NCBI GenBank assembly: GCA_030550715.1
Contig: JAUQOU010000013.1
Coordinates: 1-46,988, forward strand
Length of the DNA stretch: 46,988 nucleotides
Reading direction: 5' to 3'
Origin: a bacterium
Lineage (GTDB): Bacteria > Calescibacteriota > Calescibacteriia > Calescibacteriales > Calescibacteriaceae
A model generated the notes under the pieces. It was not told the DNA's origin, ran no database searches, and was given only the letters and a program-made list of their open reading frames with translations. Position numbers and translations under genes: made by a program. Positions 45,670-46,988 of this stretch are shown here, one piece after another (position 1 is the first letter of the stretch; every line of letters begins with the position of its first letter).

Positions 45670-46644
45670 ATGAGTTTGAGAACATATTACATATTTTCCC
45701 ATGGTACTTTGAGCAGAAAGGAAAACACTCTACTTTTTGAGTCAAGCGAAGGGAAAAAGTTTATCCCAGTTGAAACGATTGACCAGATATATATTTTTGG
45801 AGAAGTGAGTTTGAACACCAAACTTTTGTCTTTTGCATCATCAAAAGGTATAATGATACACTTTTTCAACTATTATGGTTTTTATGTTGGTTCTTTTTAT
45901 CCAAAAGAGGTAGGACTTTCGGGCGATTTAACGGTAAAGCAGGTAGAGCATTACTTAGATTCAAATAAGCGACTTGAACTTGCAAAGTGTTTTGTAGAAG
46001 GAGCAGTTCACAACCTTAAAAGAAATCTCCAAAAGAGAGAAGGATTTGAAGAAGTAATAAGAACAATAGAAAGATACGAGAAAAATATAAAAGATGCTGA
46101 CTCTATCACGAATCTTATGAGCGTAGAAGCTCACTGCAAAAAAGCATATTTTAGCACTTTTGATAGAATAACGGGATGGAGCTTTGAGAAAAGAACAATT
46201 CAGCCACCAGATAATCCCTTGAACGCGCTTATTTCATTCGGAAATTCTCTTGTTTATACGATGATTCTGAAAGAGATATATCTTACCCCTTTGAATCCAA
46301 CAATAAGCTACCTGCACGAGCCATCTCAGAGACGTTTTTCTCTTTCCTTAGATATATCTGAGATCTTCAAGCCAGTTCTTGTAGATAGATTAATTTTTCA
46401 CCTTATCAACAACGGAATTATCAATGAGACGCACTTTGAAAATCATCTCAAAGGTGTATATTTGAACGAAGAAGGAAGAAAAATTTTTGTGAGTAAATTT
46501 GAAGAAAGAATAAATCAAACCGTTTTGCACAGAAAACTGAAACGCAAAATAAAGTATAGAACTCTCATAAGATTAGAGCTTTATAAGTTGATCAAGCATC
46601 TTTTAGGGGAGAAAAAATATCAGCCGTTGAAAGTTTGGTGGTAG
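45670..46644 (+). CDS. cas1: Cas1 integrase
   Basis: A 324-residue Cas1 of the I-B type. Active-site residues Glu153 (MSVEAHCKKAYF), His216 (YLHEPSQRRFSL) and Glu231 (LDISEIFKP) are all in place. With Cas2 it inserts new spacers at the leader end of arrays. Length and start (MSLRTYYIFSHGTLSRKENTL) are normal. It is 6 bases after cas4 and 21 bases before cas2, so the adaptation genes form a block. There is no clear Shine-Dalgarno sequence. Confidence 0.97.
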   Translation: MSLRTYYIFSHGTLSRKENTLLFESSEGKKFIPVETIDQIYIFGEVSLNTKLLSFASSKGIMIHFFNYYGFYVGSFYPKEVGLSGDLTVKQVEHYLDSNKRLELAKCFVEGAVHNLKRNLQKREGFEEVIRTIERYEKNIKDADSITNLMSVEAHCKKAYFSTFDRITGWSFEKRTIQPPDNPLNALISFGNSLVYTMILKEIYLTPLNPTISYLHEPSQRRFSLSLDISEIFKPVLVDRLIFHLINNGIINETHFENHLKGVYLNEEGRKIFVSKFEERINQTVLHRKLKRKIKYRTLIRLELYKLIKHLLGEKKYQPLKVWW

Positions 46645-46665
46645 TAATCTTAAAATTTTCAGTGT

Positions 46666-46950
46666 ATGTATATAATTTTGGTATATGATATAGATATGAC
46701 AAATGAGGTTGAGGGGCAAAGACGATTAAACAATATCAGGAAGGTTTGCCGGAAATACTTGAATCATGTTCAGTATTCAGTTTTTGAGGGGAACTTATCT
46801 GAGGGTAAGTTAGCAAAGCTTGAAAAAGAGGTTTCACTTGTGATAGACCAATCATCAGATAGTGTGATAATCTATATTATTCCAGATGGAGTGAGTGTTC
46901 AGAGGAGGATTCTGACAAAATCTTCTGATCCTCTTTCTAATATCATTTAA
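46666..46950 (+). CDS. cas2: Cas2 adaptation protein
   Basis: A 94-residue Cas2 with the ferredoxin-like fold. MYIILVYDIDMTNEVEGQ holds the conserved Asp8, and NHVQYSVFEGNLSEGKL and DSVIIYIIPDG are typical. It forms the core of the Cas1-Cas2 integration complex. It is the last gene of the operon; the remaining 38 bases of the window are AT-rich and show no repeat, so whether a second array follows cannot be seen. Confidence 0.96.
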   Translation: MYIILVYDIDMTNEVEGQRRLNNIRKVCRKYLNHVQYSVFEGNLSEGKLAKLEKEVSLVIDQSSDSVIIYIIPDGVSVQRRILTKSSDPLSNII

Positions 46951-46988
46951 AATTTTTGGGATTTTAAATTTTTATAGTTTCTGACATT

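Overview
This is an AT-rich bacterial chromosome segment. Bacterial markers include SecY, IF-1, trigger factor, ribosomal proteins L31 and L36, and the MEP-pathway enzyme IspG. MlaE and a type II secretion pseudopilin (GspK) suggest a two-membrane cell. Zinc-binding forms of S4, L24, L31, L36 and adenylate kinase, a sulfide:quinone oxidoreductase-like gene and a Cst-type I-B CRISPR system would fit an anaerobic or sulfur-using thermophile, but I cannot name the lineage from sequence alone. Genes are tightly packed, and no tRNA, rRNA or insertion sequence was seen.

Layout. 1-6028, minus strand: a partial TPR membrane protein, a methyltransferase-like protein, a DUF1641 protein with a sulfide:quinone oxidoreductase homologue, then an MlaE permease behind a membrane sensor with a degenerate GGDEF domain. 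6117-9787, plus strand: infA-rpmJ-rpsM-rpsK-rpsD joined directly to rpsQ-rplN-rplX-rplE, a rearranged ribosomal cluster; secY lies 11 kb and adk 19 kb away. 9867-15930: ispG, a Cys-rich MarR regulator, a CheY-like receiver, a folC homologue, cimA and a small membrane protein. 16237-34203: housekeeping and metabolic genes (aldehyde dehydrogenase, pterin dehydratase, acyl-CoA mutase, gspK, secY, tatD, cytochrome c, an aminotransferase, a short methionine synthase, a cupin, lepB, an SCP2 protein, transaldolase, adk, a DegT aminotransferase, rpmE, tig, gcvPA).

34265-46950 is a complete type I-B (Cst/Tneap-like) CRISPR-Cas locus: cas6, a 7-repeat array, a truncated metzincin-like protease gene, a CXXC-CXXC cas8, a separate small helical gene that looks like a detached C-terminal/Cas11-like subunit, cas7, an island of three antitoxin-nucleotidyltransferase pairs, then cas5-cas3-cas4-cas1-cas2. 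The island sits at the cas7/cas5 junction. Its first nucleotidyltransferase is broken, while the second and third pairs look intact.

How the parts may work together: Cas6 should process the array transcript, and Cas8, the small subunit, Cas7 and Cas5 should form Cascade with Cas3 as nuclease-helicase, while Cas4-Cas1-Cas2 add spacers. The embedded AbiE-like pairs share the orientation of the interference genes and may guard or addict the cell to the operon; that is an inference. The strongest leads are this nested island, the split Cas8, a Cas6 without the usual N-terminal histidine, and the protease fragment abutting the array.
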